A stretch of DNA of 64,000 nucleotides from Methyloceanibacter superfactus. Its GTDB lineage: Bacteria > Pseudomonadota > Alphaproteobacteria > Rhizobiales > Methyloligellaceae. The stretch covers positions 35,163-99,162 of the forward strand of contig NZ_LPWF01000034.1 of assembly GCF_001723305.1 (NCBI RefSeq), read 5' to 3'. The position numbers were made by a program, and so were the translations under genes. This document shows positions 34,462 to 43,526 of the stretch, piece by piece (the stretch's first letter is position 1; the number at the start of each line of letters is the position of its first letter). Below the pieces are notes generated by a model. It saw only the letters and a program-made list of their open reading frames with translations. It made no database searches and was not told the origin of the DNA.

Positions 34462-35903
34462 TCAGTCGTGCTTGTGATCGTGGTCGTGGTCATGATCGTG
34501 CCCATGGCCGTGATCGTGGTCATGGTCGTGACCATGGCTATGCCCATGGTGGTGTTGGGCGGGGCCGTCGCCCTCGTCGGCATAGAGCTCCTCCACGCTC
34601 ACCGGTTTGTCGGCGACTTGGCCAGCTCGAGGACGTAATCCACCACCTTGTCTTCGAAGACCGGCGCCCTGAGTTCCGCCAGCATCTCGGGGTTGTTGCG
34701 GTAGAAGTCGTAGACCTCCCGCTCCTGGCCCGGGAACTGCCTGATGCGCTCCAGTAGCGCCCGGTTCACCTCCTCGTCGGTCACGTTGATCTCGTTGCGT
34801 GAGCCGATCTCCGACAGCAGCAGTCCGAGGCGAACACGCCGCGCGGCGATGTCGCGATATTCCTCGCGCGCCTTCTCCTCGGTCGTGCCTTCGTCCTCGA
34901 AGGTCTTCTTGTGATGCTCGAGGTCCTTCATCACTTGGCCCCAGATCGCCTGGAACTCATTGTCGACGAGGGTGGGCGGCAGTTCGAAGGTGTGGCCTTC
35001 GTTGAGGGCGTCAAGCAACGCGCGCTTCACCTTGAGCCGCGAGGCCATGGCGCGGTCCTGCTCCATCCGGGCCCGGACGGTGTCGCGCAGCTGCTCGACC
35101 GATTCCACGCCGAGGCTCTTGGCGAACTCGTCGTCGAGGGCCGGTGTCTCCGGTCCGGCCACTTCCTTGACCGTGACCTCGAACTGCACGGTCTTGCCGG
35201 CGAGCTTGGCTTCCGGATAGTCCTCCGGGAAGGTCGCCTCGACAACACGCTCTTCGCCCGTCTTGGCGCCGATCAAGCCATCCTCAAATCCGGGAATGAA
35301 GCCGCCGGAGCCGAGCGTGATCGGCGCATCCTTGGCGGTGCCGCCCTCGAAGGCCTCGCCGTCGAGCTTGCCCACGAAGTCGATGGTCACCCGATCGCCC
35401 TTCTCGGCGGCGCCGTCCTTCGGCTTATAGTTCTGGTTGGTGGCGAGGATCCTGTCGATCGACGTGGCGATGTCTTCATCGCTCACCGGTGTGACCGGGC
35501 GCTCCAGCGAGAGCGTGGACAGATCCATGATCTCCACAGTGGGGAGCACTTCGAAGGAAAGCGTGTAGGCCAGATCGCCGGTGCCTTCGAAGATCTGATT
35601 GATTCTCGCCTCGTCCTCGGGCAGCGCCACCTTCGGCTGGAAGGCCGGACGTTCCTCCCGTTGGGACAAGGCCTCGCGGCTCGTCTCGGCGACGGCCTGC
35701 TGCACGACCTCGGCCATCACCGAGCGGCCATAGACCTTGCGTAAATGCTCCTTCGGCACATGACCGGGCCGGAACCCCTTGATCTTCGCCTTACCCTTGA
35801 GGTCGTCGAGACGCGAGGAGAGCATCTGCTCCAGCTCATCGGCGCCGACCACCACCTTCAGTTCGCGGCGCAACCCGTCTGCATTCGTTTCAATGACGTT
35901 CAT
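34462..35903 (-). CDS. tig: Trigger factor with a histidine-rich C-terminal tail
   Basis: Trigger factor is the ribosome-bound chaperone and peptidyl-prolyl isomerase. The ribosome-binding motif GFRPGHVP (about residues 42-49), the FKBP domain ([21 protein letters not shown], about 165-185) and the C-terminal arms are intact. The open frame ends prematurely at 34599 with SPTNR. Adding one base near 34616 gives the family continuation [20 protein letters not shown] tail of about 30 residues follows containing 16 histidines alternating with Asp and Gly, to a TGA at 34462. His/Asp-rich tails bind nickel, zinc or copper in other chaperones such as SlyD. It heads the tig-clpP-clpX-lon series. Confidence 0.93.
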
Positions 35904-35989
35904 ACCGTCTCAATCCACCACCGTTCGGCGCCCATGGGCGCGCCTGTCGCAATCGAACCATCCAACGAAGCTGGTTCCCGAGAATTGGT

Positions 35990-36074
35990 TGGTGCGGGCG
36001 GAGGGAGTTGAACCCCCACGGCCGAAGCCACCAGAACCTAAATCTGGCGTGTCTACCAGTTCCACCACGCCCGC
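35990..36074 (-). tRNA. tRNA-Leu (anticodon TAG)
   Basis: An 85-base class II tRNA with acceptor GCGGGCG/CGCCCGC, anticodon stem CCAGA/TCTGG with TAG in loop TTTAGGT, a variable arm (TGGCTTCGGCCG), T loop TTCAACT, discriminator A and encoded CCA. It lies between tig and cysK. Confidence 0.95.
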
Positions 36075-36320
36075 TTAGTTAGGCCGGCGGCGCGTGGCCG
36101 CGCCGGCACCTTGTCCGCCGGTCTATATACACAGCGGATTCTCCGGCTGCTAGCCCGAGGCGACGATGTTGGCAAGGCTAACCCTAATCCATGCTCGCTT
36201 TGCCGGAAGCCATGGAACGGCATGCCTCAGGCGCCGGGTTTCTCGCAATTTCCGCGACTTGCGGCGGCCGGTGGCCCTCAGTAGGCTGCCGAACAACAAG
36301 AGATTCCAAAGGTTCCCCCC

Positions 36321-37355
36321 TTGTCCTACCGTAACGGCATCATCGAAACGATCGGCAACACGCCGCTGATCAAGCTCAAACGCGCGTCCGAAGAGACCGG
36401 CTGCACGATCCTCGGCAAGGCCGAGTTCATGAACCCCGGCCAGTCGGTCAAGGACCGCGCGGCGCTGTTCATCATCCGCGACGCGCTCAACGCCGGAAGC
36501 CTCAATCCGGGGGGTACGGTGGTGGAAGGGACGGCCGGCAACACCGGCATCGGCCTGACGTTGGTCGGCAACGCGCTCGGCCTGAAAACGGTCATCGTGA
36601 TCCCCGAGACCCAATCCGACGAGAAGAAGCAGATGCTGCGTCTCGCCGGGGCCGAGCTGATCGAGGTCCCCGCGGTTCCCTATAAGAATGCCAACAACTA
36701 CGTGAAATATTCCGGCCGGCTGGCGGAGGAATTGGCGCGCACGGAACCGAACGGGGCGATCTGGGCCAACCAGTTCGACAATGTCGCGAACCGCCAGGGC
36801 CATATCGAGACGACGGCGCAGGAGATTTGGCGCGACCTCGACGGCAAGGTCGACGGCTTCATTTGCGCGGTCGGCACCGGCGGCACGCTGGCCGGCGTCT
36901 CCATGGGTCTGAAAGAGCACAACCCCGACATTGTCATCGGCCTCGCCGATCCCATGGGCGCGGCGTTGTACAATTTCTACAAGCACGGCGAACTGAAGGC
37001 CGAGGGCAGCTCGATCACCGAAGGGATCGGCCAGGGCCGTATCACCGCCAATCTGGAAGGGGCTCAGATCGATGAGGCCTATCAGATCCCTGACGCGGAG
37101 GCGCTGCCGGTGGTCTTCGACCTCCTGAGCGAGGAAGGTCTCTGCCTGGGCGGGTCGAGCGGCATCAATGTCGCAGGCGCGATCCGTCTGGCCAAGGAGC
37201 TGGGACCCGGCCATACCATCGTCACGGTGCTCTGCGATTACGGCACGCGCTATCAAAGCAGGCTGTTCAACCCGGAATTCTTGCGCGAAAAAGGGCTGCC
37301 CGTGCCCGCATGGCTCGACCACGCCGAAGCTGCGGCGCCGAGCGTGTTCGTCTAG
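36321..37355 (+). CDS. cysK: Cysteine synthase (O-acetylserine sulfhydrylase)
   Basis: A PLP fold-type II enzyme that makes cysteine from O-acetylserine and sulfide. The PLP lysine is in NPGQSVKDRAA (about residue 44), the substrate loop is GTAGNTGIGL, and the phosphate-binding loop is GTGGTLAGVS. At 344 residues it is longer than E. coli CysK (about 323), like the alphaproteobacterial 'CysK-long' form. The start is TTG at 36321, preceded by AAAGG. It is first of a plus-strand sulfur group with sseA 26 bases downstream. No SAM or other riboswitch was recognised in the 245 bases to tRNA-Leu. Confidence 0.92.
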   Translation: MSYRNGIIETIGNTPLIKLKRASEETGCTILGKAEFMNPGQSVKDRAALFIIRDALNAGSLNPGGTVVEGTAGNTGIGLTLVGNALGLKTVIVIPETQSDEKKQMLRLAGAELIEVPAVPYKNANNYVKYSGRLAEELARTEPNGAIWANQFDNVANRQGHIETTAQEIWRDLDGKVDGFICAVGTGGTLAGVSMGLKEHNPDIVIGLADPMGAALYNFYKHGELKAEGSSITEGIGQGRITANLEGAQIDEAYQIPDAEALPVVFDLLSEEGLCLGGSSGINVAGAIRLAKELGPGHTIVTVLCDYGTRYQSRLFNPEFLREKGLPVPAWLDHAEAAAPSVFV

Positions 37356-37381
37356 CTTAGATAAGAATTGGAGAAGTGACT

Positions 37382-38233
37382 TTGTCGACGCCAAAGACAT
37401 GGCTGATTGAGACCGACGAGCTCGAGCGCGAGCTCGACGCACCTGATTTTGTGATCATCGACGCCACCTGGTACATGCCGGGCGAAGGCAAGGACGCGCG
37501 CGCGGAATATCTCGCCGAGCATATTCCCGGCGCGATCTTCTTCGACATCGACGAGATCGTCGATAGCAAGAGCGCCCTGCCCCATATGCTCCCGCCGCCG
37601 GAGAAATTCTCCTCGCGCATGCGGGCAATGGGCATCGGCGACGGGCAGCGGGTCGTGGTCTATGACCGCCACGGCATGTTCAGCGCTCCGCGGGTGTGGT
37701 GGATGTTTCGCGTCATGGGCGCCGACGATGTCAGCGTCCTGAATGGCGGCTTGCCAAAATGGAAGGCCGAAGGGCGTCCGCTCATGACCGGCGAGCCGGC
37801 GCCCCGCACGACGAGGCATTTCACGGCACGGCGCAATCTCGATCTCGTGCGCGACCTCGATGACATGAAAGCACTGATTCAAGACCGCTCGGCGGCGATC
37901 GTCGATGCGCGCTCGCCGGAGCGGTTCGCCGGCAACGCGCCCGAGCCCCGCCAGGGCTTGCGCGCCGGCCACATTCCCGGATCACAGAACGTGCCCTTTG
38001 GGCAGCTCCTCAATGCCGACGGCACGCTGAAGTCACCCGACGAGTTGAACAAGGTCTTCGAGGCAGCCGGTGTCGATCCACACAAGCCGGTGGTCACGAG
38101 CTGCGGCTCAGGCATCACCGCTTGCGTGCTTGCGCTGGCGCTGTCCGAGGCCGGTCATCGCCGCACGTCGGTCTACGATGGCTCATGGGCGGAATGGGGC
38201 GCCAATGAGAGCCTTCCCATCGAGACCAGCTAG
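37382..38233 (+). CDS. sseA: 3-mercaptopyruvate sulfurtransferase (tandem rhodanese)
   Basis: This enzyme transfers sulfur from 3-mercaptopyruvate to thiols or cyanide. Two rhodanese domains are visible: the N-terminal one (FVIIDATWYMPGEGKDAR...HIPGAIFFDID) and the catalytic C-terminal one, with active-site Cys in SCGSGITACVLALAL (about residue 240). The CGSGIT loop fits the mercaptopyruvate rather than the thiosulfate subtype. I prefer the TTG at 37382 over the GTG at 37376, because GGAG ends 8 bases before TTG but only 2 before GTG. Downstream of cysK and 39 bases before metC, so probably co-transcribed. Confidence 0.92.
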   Translation: MSTPKTWLIETDELERELDAPDFVIIDATWYMPGEGKDARAEYLAEHIPGAIFFDIDEIVDSKSALPHMLPPPEKFSSRMRAMGIGDGQRVVVYDRHGMFSAPRVWWMFRVMGADDVSVLNGGLPKWKAEGRPLMTGEPAPRTTRHFTARRNLDLVRDLDDMKALIQDRSAAIVDARSPERFAGNAPEPRQGLRAGHIPGSQNVPFGQLLNADGTLKSPDELNKVFEAAGVDPHKPVVTSCGSGITACVLALALSEAGHRRTSVYDGSWAEWGANESLPIETS

Positions 38234-38272
38234 AGCCTTGGGCGAGCCCCCTCGCCCCGGCCAAAGGCTCGC

Positions 38273-39445
38273 ATGAGCAAATCCTCAAAGACCCAGAAGC
38301 CAGATACGCGCCTCGTCCACGCAGGGCGTGATCCGGCGCGCTATCATGGCTTCGTCAACACGCCGATCTATCGCGGCTCGACGGTGCTCTATCCCACCTT
38401 GGCCTGTCTCGAGGCCGACGCGCAGGATTTCAGTTACGGCCGCCTTGGGACACCGACCGTCCAGGCGCTCCAGTCCATGCTCGCCGAGTTGGAAGGGGGC
38501 CATACCACCCTGCTCACCCCGTCGGGACTTTCGGCGATCTCGGTGGCGCTGCTCGCCTTCGTCGCGGCCGGCGACCACATCCTCGTGTCCGATAGCGTGT
38601 ATCGCCCGACACGGCGATTCTGCGACAACGTGCTGAAGCGGCTCGGCGTCAGCACCACCTATTACGATCCCCTCATCGGCGGGAAGATCGCCACGCTCAT
38701 GACCGACAAGACTCGGGTCGTGTTTACCGAGTCTCCCGGGTCGCAGACGTCGGAGGTGCAGGATATTCCTGCTATTGCGGAAGCCGCGCACGCGCGCGAC
38801 GCCGTTGTCATTACGGACAACACCTGGGCGACGCCGCTCTACTTCAAGCCGTTCGAGCACGGCGCCGACGTGGCGGTCCAGGCCGCCACCAAATATATCG
38901 TCGGCCATGCGGACGCCATGCTCGGTGCCATCACCACGAGGCAAGCGACGTCGAAGGCTGTCGCGGCGCGCCATGACGAACTAGGACTGTGCCCTGGGCC
39001 TGAAGACGTCTATCTCGGCTTGCGGGGTCTGCGGTCGTTGAGCGTCCGGCTCGAACGCCACCACAAGTCCGGACTCGCCATGGCCGAATGGCTCGCGGCG
39101 CGGCCGGAGGTTGAGCGCGTGCTGCATCCGGCACTGCCGGGCGATCCCGGTCATGCGCTGTGGGCGCGCGATTTCACCGGCGCGTCGGGTCTGTTCTCCA
39201 TCGTCTTGAGGCCGTGCAGCCACGAGGGCGTTGCCGCGATGCTCGACGGCCTCGAGTTGTTCGGCATGGGCTATTCCTGGGGAGGATATGAGAGCCTAAT
39301 TTTGCCCTTTAACCCAAGCAGTTATAGATCCGCGACAAACTGGCAGGCGAAAGGTCCGGGCTTGCGTCTTCACATCGGCCTGGAAGATGTCGAGGATCTG
39401 AAGGCAGATCTCGATGCGGGCTTCGCCAGGCTCAGAAGCGCTTAG
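38273..39445 (+). CDS. metC: Cystathionine beta-lyase
   Basis: MetC is a PLP fold-type I enzyme converting cystathionine to homocysteine, pyruvate and ammonia. In 390 residues, the PLP lysine lies in AATKYIVGHADAM (about residue 211). YGRLGTPT and the C-terminal motif GYSWGGYESL(I) are diagnostic of the MetC subgroup rather than cystathionine gamma-synthase. It follows sseA closely and precedes an SDR gene by 27 bases. The cluster suggests sulfur movement between cysteine and homocysteine. Confidence 0.93.
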   Translation: MSKSSKTQKPDTRLVHAGRDPARYHGFVNTPIYRGSTVLYPTLACLEADAQDFSYGRLGTPTVQALQSMLAELEGGHTTLLTPSGLSAISVALLAFVAAGDHILVSDSVYRPTRRFCDNVLKRLGVSTTYYDPLIGGKIATLMTDKTRVVFTESPGSQTSEVQDIPAIAEAAHARDAVVITDNTWATPLYFKPFEHGADVAVQAATKYIVGHADAMLGAITTRQATSKAVAARHDELGLCPGPEDVYLGLRGLRSLSVRLERHHKSGLAMAEWLAARPEVERVLHPALPGDPGHALWARDFTGASGLFSIVLRPCSHEGVAAMLDGLELFGMGYSWGGYESLILPFNPSSYRSATNWQAKGPGLRLHIGLEDVEDLKADLDAGFARLRSA

Positions 39446-39472
39446 CTTTCACGACACGCAAACGAGGCATTC

Positions 39473-40261
39473 ATGGATCTGAGGCTCGACGGCAAGCGCG
39501 CGCTTGTCACTGGATCGACGGGCGGTATCGGCTTCGCCATCGCCGAGGGTCTGGCGCGGGAAGGCGCGGAGGTCATCGTCAACGGCCGTAGCGAAGAGCG
39601 CGTGGCCAAGGCGGTTCACGCTCTTGCCCAAGACGGCCTGCGCGCCGTCGGCAACGCCGCCGATCTCGGCACGGCCGAGGGCACCGCCTCCCTCGCCGAA
39701 GAGGCCGGCAAGGTCGACATCCTCGTCAACAATGTCGGCATCTTCACCCCCGTGCCTTTCGTCGAGATCACGGATGCGGATTGGCAGGAAATCTTCGATG
39801 TCAATGTCATGAGCGGGGTGCGGCTCAGCCGGGCGCTTCTGCCGGACATGGTCGCGCGCAAGTGGGGACGCATCATCTTCATCTCGAGCGAGTCCGGCGT
39901 GCAGACGCCGCAGGAGATGGTCCATTACGGCGTGACCAAGACGGCGCAGCTCGCCTTGTCCCGCGGTATCGCCGAGAGCGTGGCGGGCACCGGCGTGACG
40001 GCCAACGCCGTGCTCCCCGGTCCGACCCGCTCCGAGGGCGTCGTCGAGTTCGTGGAGAAGCTCGCCGCCGATCAGGGCGTCGACCAGGCCACGTTCGAGA
40101 AGGACTTCGTCAAGACCATGCGGCCCTCGTCGTTGATCGGCCGCTTTGCCGAGACCGAGGAAGTCGCCAACCTTGTGGTGTTCTTGTGCGGCGAAGGCTC
40201 CTCGGCGATCACCGGCGCGTCGCTGCGTGTCGACGGCGGCGTGGTCCGCAGCATCCTCTAA
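39473..40261 (+). CDS. SDR family oxidoreductase
   Basis: A classical short-chain dehydrogenase of 262 residues. The cofactor motif TGSTGGIG (residues 14-21), NNVG (about 86) and the catalytic Ser-Tyr-Lys set (ISSESG, then YGVTK near residue 157) are intact. The acidic-free first loop with NGRSEERV suggests NADP(H). The substrate cannot be deduced. The C-terminal part (FVEKLAADQGVDQATFEKDF insertion) resembles uncharacterised FabG-like SDRs. It is the last plus-strand gene of the group; the antiporter gene converges on it with 4 bases between. Confidence 0.85.
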   Translation: MDLRLDGKRALVTGSTGGIGFAIAEGLAREGAEVIVNGRSEERVAKAVHALAQDGLRAVGNAADLGTAEGTASLAEEAGKVDILVNNVGIFTPVPFVEITDADWQEIFDVNVMSGVRLSRALLPDMVARKWGRIIFISSESGVQTPQEMVHYGVTKTAQLALSRGIAESVAGTGVTANAVLPGPTRSEGVVEFVEKLAADQGVDQATFEKDFVKTMRPSSLIGRFAETEEVANLVVFLCGEGSSAITGASLRVDGGVVRSIL

Positions 40262-40265
40262 GATC

Positions 40266-41316
40266 TCAGCTGAAGTGATAGAACACCGCGAGCGTCATCG
40301 CGTAGACGACGAGCACGAGTGCCGAGTCGATGCCCATGCCGAAAATGGTGCGGCGTGAGCGGATCAAGAGTCCGGCGAGATAGATCGAGGTGACGAGCAC
40401 GCCCGATACGAGCGCGAAGGCGGTCGCTTGATCGATGGCGCCGAGGATCGGGGCGCCGCTATAGGCGAGATCCGCCGGCAGCACGAGCGCGACCATCAGC
40501 AGATTGCTGCCGAAGATATTCGAGATCGCCATGCTGTGGGCGCCGATCCGCACGGCGGCGAAGGTCGTGCTCACCTCCGGCAGCGAGGTGGCGCTTGCCA
40601 GAAGTGTCACGCCGATGAAGCTTGAGCCCAGCCCGGTCTGCTCGGCGATGGCCGCGGCACTTGCGGTCAGTCCCAACGCGCAAATGAGGATTACGCCGCT
40701 CAGCATGGCGAAGCCCCAGACGAGGGATGGGAAGGCTTTCCGATCGAGCTCTCTCGGCACCACGTCGCCGATCAACGGCTCCTCCGTCTCGGGCACCTCG
40801 ATGGGGACCCAAGGCGCGTTCCGGTCATATTCCCGCAGCATGAAGACGATGCCCACATAGGCGATGCCGAGAAACAGCGTGCCGAGCCCGACGCCGAAGG
40901 GCAGCGAGAACTCGCCCACCGCGTGAAGTCCGATGAGCAAGGCCAGGAGGGCTATGAGCAGGGTCGCTTCGAGCGCGAGGCGGGCCGCGCGGATAGGACG
41001 TCAAGGCGACGGCGGCGAAGGACAGGTCGGCCAGCGCGAGGATCGCCGTCTGCATGGTGATGCCGCCGAACATGTTGCCGAGCACGAGTTCGGCTTCGCC
41101 GGCGAGCGCGCCGTAAAGCGTCGTCACCATCTCGGGTAGCGACGTTGCGGCCGCGACAAACACGAGACCCATGAAGGCCTGGCCGATACGCTTCCGATCG
41201 GCGATGGCGTCGGCATAAATGGCCAGACGGCTACCGGCGAACCATACGCCCGACGCTGCCAGGACGAAGACGGTGAGGTTGACGGCGATGGGCAGTTGCG
41301 CGAGGGCCGAGATCAA
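40266..41316 (-). CDS. Calcium/sodium antiporter family protein (CaCA/YrbG-like), with a frame break
   Basis: An inner-membrane cation exchanger with about ten helices. Both alpha-repeats are seen: FVAAATSLPEMVTTLYGALAGEAELVLGNMFGG in the first half and LASATSLPEVSTTFAAVRIGAHSMAISNIFGSN in the second. These motifs bind the exchanged ion in the family. The two halves lie in different frames, joined by one base near 40990 (TSYPR to ARLALEATLLIALLALL). Restored length about 350 residues. Calcium specificity is inferred from the family; sodium or potassium dependence cannot be read from sequence. Confidence 0.88.
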
Positions 41317-41459
41317 ATGAGCAATCCTGTCCTATCCAGTGGATACGCAGCGCCACGGTTATTTTGGAGTTGGTCTGCGAAGCCGGTTGAGCCCCGGCAT
41401 ATATGGTGGCTGTCAGCCTCTCGCCAATGACGTAGAGCGCCGCAGCCAACTGGGCTCTT

Positions 41460-42353
41460 CTATTTAGCCTTCTTCTTCTGCGTCTGGGGTGGTGGTTCGC
41501 TCAAGCGGTAGGCCGCGAGCGTGTTGTCCAGCATCATCGGGATTAGGACCGTCTTCGTCGGCGGGAAGAAGGTCAGATCGGCGCTGCCCTGATTGAGGTC
41601 GATCAACAGATCCGCCTTGCCCTTGGAGTCGATCCGATAGAGCGCGCCGCCGGCCCAATCGGTGACGAGGTAGACGCCGGCATCCAGCGGCTCGAGACCA
41701 TCGAGATTGCCCACCGGCTCCCCCTTGCCCATCGGCTCGATTGTCTGGTCTTCCAGGTTCACGGCGAGCAGTCCGGCAAGCTCCTGCTTTTGTCCTTCGC
41801 CTGGCATTCTGCCGAACGAGGCGACGATGAGCTTGTCTCCCTGCACGAGCAGCCCATTGGGCCCGTTCAAGTCGTCATTGGCGAGCCAGGGCTCGAACGT
41901 CCCGTCTTTGAGGCGCCAGATCGTGTTCATGGGGGTGTCGGAGGCGTAGACGGTGCCATCCTCGGCGATGGCGACATCGTTGAGAAAGATCGCGCCTTTC
42001 GCCTTGTGACGCTTGGTAACGTTTCCTGAGGCGGCGTTGATCTCCACCAACTCATCCACGTCGGCCACGTAGAGCGTGCGGTCGCGCAGTGCGAGGCCCG
42101 TCGGTGCGTTCAGCCCCTTGACCCAACTGCGCTCCAGGATGGTGCCGTCCGGCTTGATCCGCGTGATGAAGCCGTTGCCGTCCTTCTGCATGACGGCACC
42201 GTTGATGTTGCTGACGTAAAAGACGTCGGTGACCGGGTCATGGGCGACGGACTCCGGTTGCGCCAAACCCTTGGCCTCCCAAAGCAGCTTCGGCTCGGCG
42301 GCGGCTGTGCCGGCAAGAATCACGGTCAGGACAAGGCTGAGAAGCAGACGCAT
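41460..42353 (-). CDS. Exported SMP-30/gluconolactonase-like beta-propeller protein
   Basis: A 297-residue periplasmic protein with signal peptide (about residues 1-19, ending AAA). Repeated propeller blades follow, each with the pattern DG-x-aromatic ... GL, for example IKPDGTILERSWVKGLNAPTGLAL (about 66-90) and GPNGLLVQGDKLIVASFG. It resembles the SMP-30/strictosidine synthase superfamily, whose members are lactonases or have no known activity. The C-terminus is basic (KKKAK). The substrate is unknown. It lies alone, next to tRNA-Arg. Confidence 0.78.
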   Translation of the reverse strand: MRLLLSLVLTVILAGTAAAEPKLLWEAKGLAQPESVAHDPVTDVFYVSNINGAVMQKDGNGFITRIKPDGTILERSWVKGLNAPTGLALRDRTLYVADVDELVEINAASGNVTKRHKAKGAIFLNDVAIAEDGTVYASDTPMNTIWRLKDGTFEPWLANDDLNGPNGLLVQGDKLIVASFGRMPGEGQKQELAGLLAVNLEDQTIEPMGKGEPVGNLDGLEPLDAGVYLVTDWAGGALYRIDSKGKADLLIDLNQGSADLTFFPPTKTVLIPMMLDNTLAAYRLSEPPPQTQKKKAK

Positions 42354-42394
42354 AAGTCCCCCTGCTGAAAACGGGCTGGCTCCCTAGAGCGAGA

Positions 42395-42470
42395 TGGCGA
42401 TCCCGGCAGGATTCGAACCTGCAACCCTCTGCTTAGAAGGCAGATGCTCTATCCCTTGAGCTACGGGACC
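42395..42470 (-). tRNA. tRNA-Arg (anticodon TCT)
   Basis: A 76-base cloverleaf with acceptor GGTCCCG/CGGGATC, D arm AGCTCAAGGGATAGAGC, anticodon stem TCTGC/GCAGA with loop CTTCTAA (TCT), T loop TTCGAAT, discriminator G and encoded CCA. Confidence 0.96.
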
Positions 42471-42508
42471 CCTCTTCTTGGCGGCAGTATAGGCCGAAAC
42501 AATGACTA

Positions 42509-42814
42509 TCAGTGCGTCCAGCGGTCGGGCCGGCCGAACTTGAAGTTCTCAGCATAGGATTTGGGCCGGAGCTTGGTCGCATTCGGCTCCTCGAGGCGGA
42601 AGGCGATGCCATTGTCGGTGGCGAAGGCGATCGCTTCCTCTTTGGTGGCGAAGCTCATGCGCACCTGCCGTCTCGTGTCGCCAGAACTCGTCCAGCCCAT
42701 CAAGGGCTCAATCACGCGCGGCTGGTCGGGCAGATATTCCAGCACCCAATCGCGCGAGGCGGCCTTGCCTTGCTGCATTACATTCTGGGCGGGCTTGTAG
42801 ATCCGGGCCGCCAT
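42509..42814 (-). CDS. NDUFS4-like complex I accessory subunit (ETC complex I subunit family)
   Basis: A 101-residue protein matching the family of the 18-kDa mitochondrial complex I subunit NDUFS4. The core PLMGWTSSGDTRRQVRMSFATKEEAIAFA (about residues 38-66) and KSYAENFKFGR (about 84-94) reproduce the human sequence pattern. In alphaproteobacteria this protein stabilises complex I. It is encoded about 15 kb from the nuo operon, alone between tRNA-Arg and tRNA-Pro. No transmembrane or targeting segment is present. Confidence 0.9.
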   Translation of the reverse strand: MAARIYKPAQNVMQQGKAASRDWVLEYLPDQPRVIEPLMGWTSSGDTRRQVRMSFATKEEAIAFATDNGIAFRLEEPNATKLRPKSYAENFKFGRPDRWTH

Positions 42815-42846
42815 GTCGTTCCCTCTCCGTTTGGCCGAAACACGAA

Positions 42847-42923
<77 letters not shown>

Positions 42924-43044
42924 AATCAATCGTTGGCCAATGGCTGAGGCATTCGGGCAGACCCGGAACAGCCATGCGAAGACATACATAATTGCCCTGG
43001 CCGCCTCAGGCTAGTGCCAAGGCGTTAAAGCCGCGTCATCGGGT

Positions 43045-43506
43045 CTAGGGCGCCGCTCGATCGCCGAAACCGGGGTAGATCACGCGGTCGCCCCGCTTGA
43101 GCCCGATCTTTTCGGCCTGACCGGCGTTCAGCTCCAGGACCCCGCCGACCTCGCCGCCGGAAGTGATCAGGTCGGTGGAGAAGGGCTCGGTATTGGGCTG
43201 GATGCGATGGACCCGGCCGTCTCCGGAAATGAAAACCATATCGAGCGGGATAAAGGTGTTGCGCATCCACATTCCGACACGCTGCGGTGGGTCGTAGATG
43301 AAGAGCATGCCGGCCGATTCCGGCAGCGAGCGGCGGAACATGAGACCCAGCGCGCGCTCGCTGTCGGTCGTTGCCACTTCCACATCATAGCGGTGCTCGC
43401 CGCTAGCGGTCTCGAGCACAAGCGTGTCCGTGCCGGCGGCGATGCCGCCTGTTGGCGGCATCAGCAGCGCGAGACTCGTCAGCCAAGCGCCGGCAATGCG
43501 TGTCAC
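43045..43506 (-). CDS. Exported DUF192 family protein
   Basis: DUF192 proteins are small secreted or periplasmic beta-rich proteins of unknown role. From the GTG at 43506 the product is 153 residues with a signal peptide (about 1-23, ending GGIAAG). The family motifs ERALGLMFRRSLPESAGMLFIY (about 52-73), MWMRNTFIPLDMVFI (about 80-94) and GGVLELNAG follow. The open frame extends further up into the cold-shock gene, but that part is not coding. It lies 20 bases after the cold-shock gene, the usual rhizobial pairing. Confidence 0.85.
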   Translation of the reverse strand: MTRIAGAWLTSLALLMPPTGGIAAGTDTLVLETASGEHRYDVEVATTDSERALGLMFRRSLPESAGMLFIYDPPQRVGMWMRNTFIPLDMVFISGDGRVHRIQPNTEPFSTDLITSGGEVGGVLELNAGQAEKIGLKRGDRVIYPGFGDRAAP

Positions 43507-43526
43507 GGAAGCTGAAGCGCGGGGTG

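Noticed and set aside
34465..34556. CAT/CAC run near 34.5 kb as a simple DNA repeat or CRISPR-like array
   Set aside because: It has no regular unit or spacers; it is coding for the histidine-rich trigger factor tail.
36079..36320. SAM-II riboswitch before cysK
   Set aside because: I could not find the conserved loop pattern; the region looks like an ordinary promoter spacer.
36150..37442. Minus-strand 430-codon open frame
   Set aside because: It is antisense to cysK, whose motifs and codon pattern are clearly real; the antisense product is Arg/Asp/His-rich and family-less.
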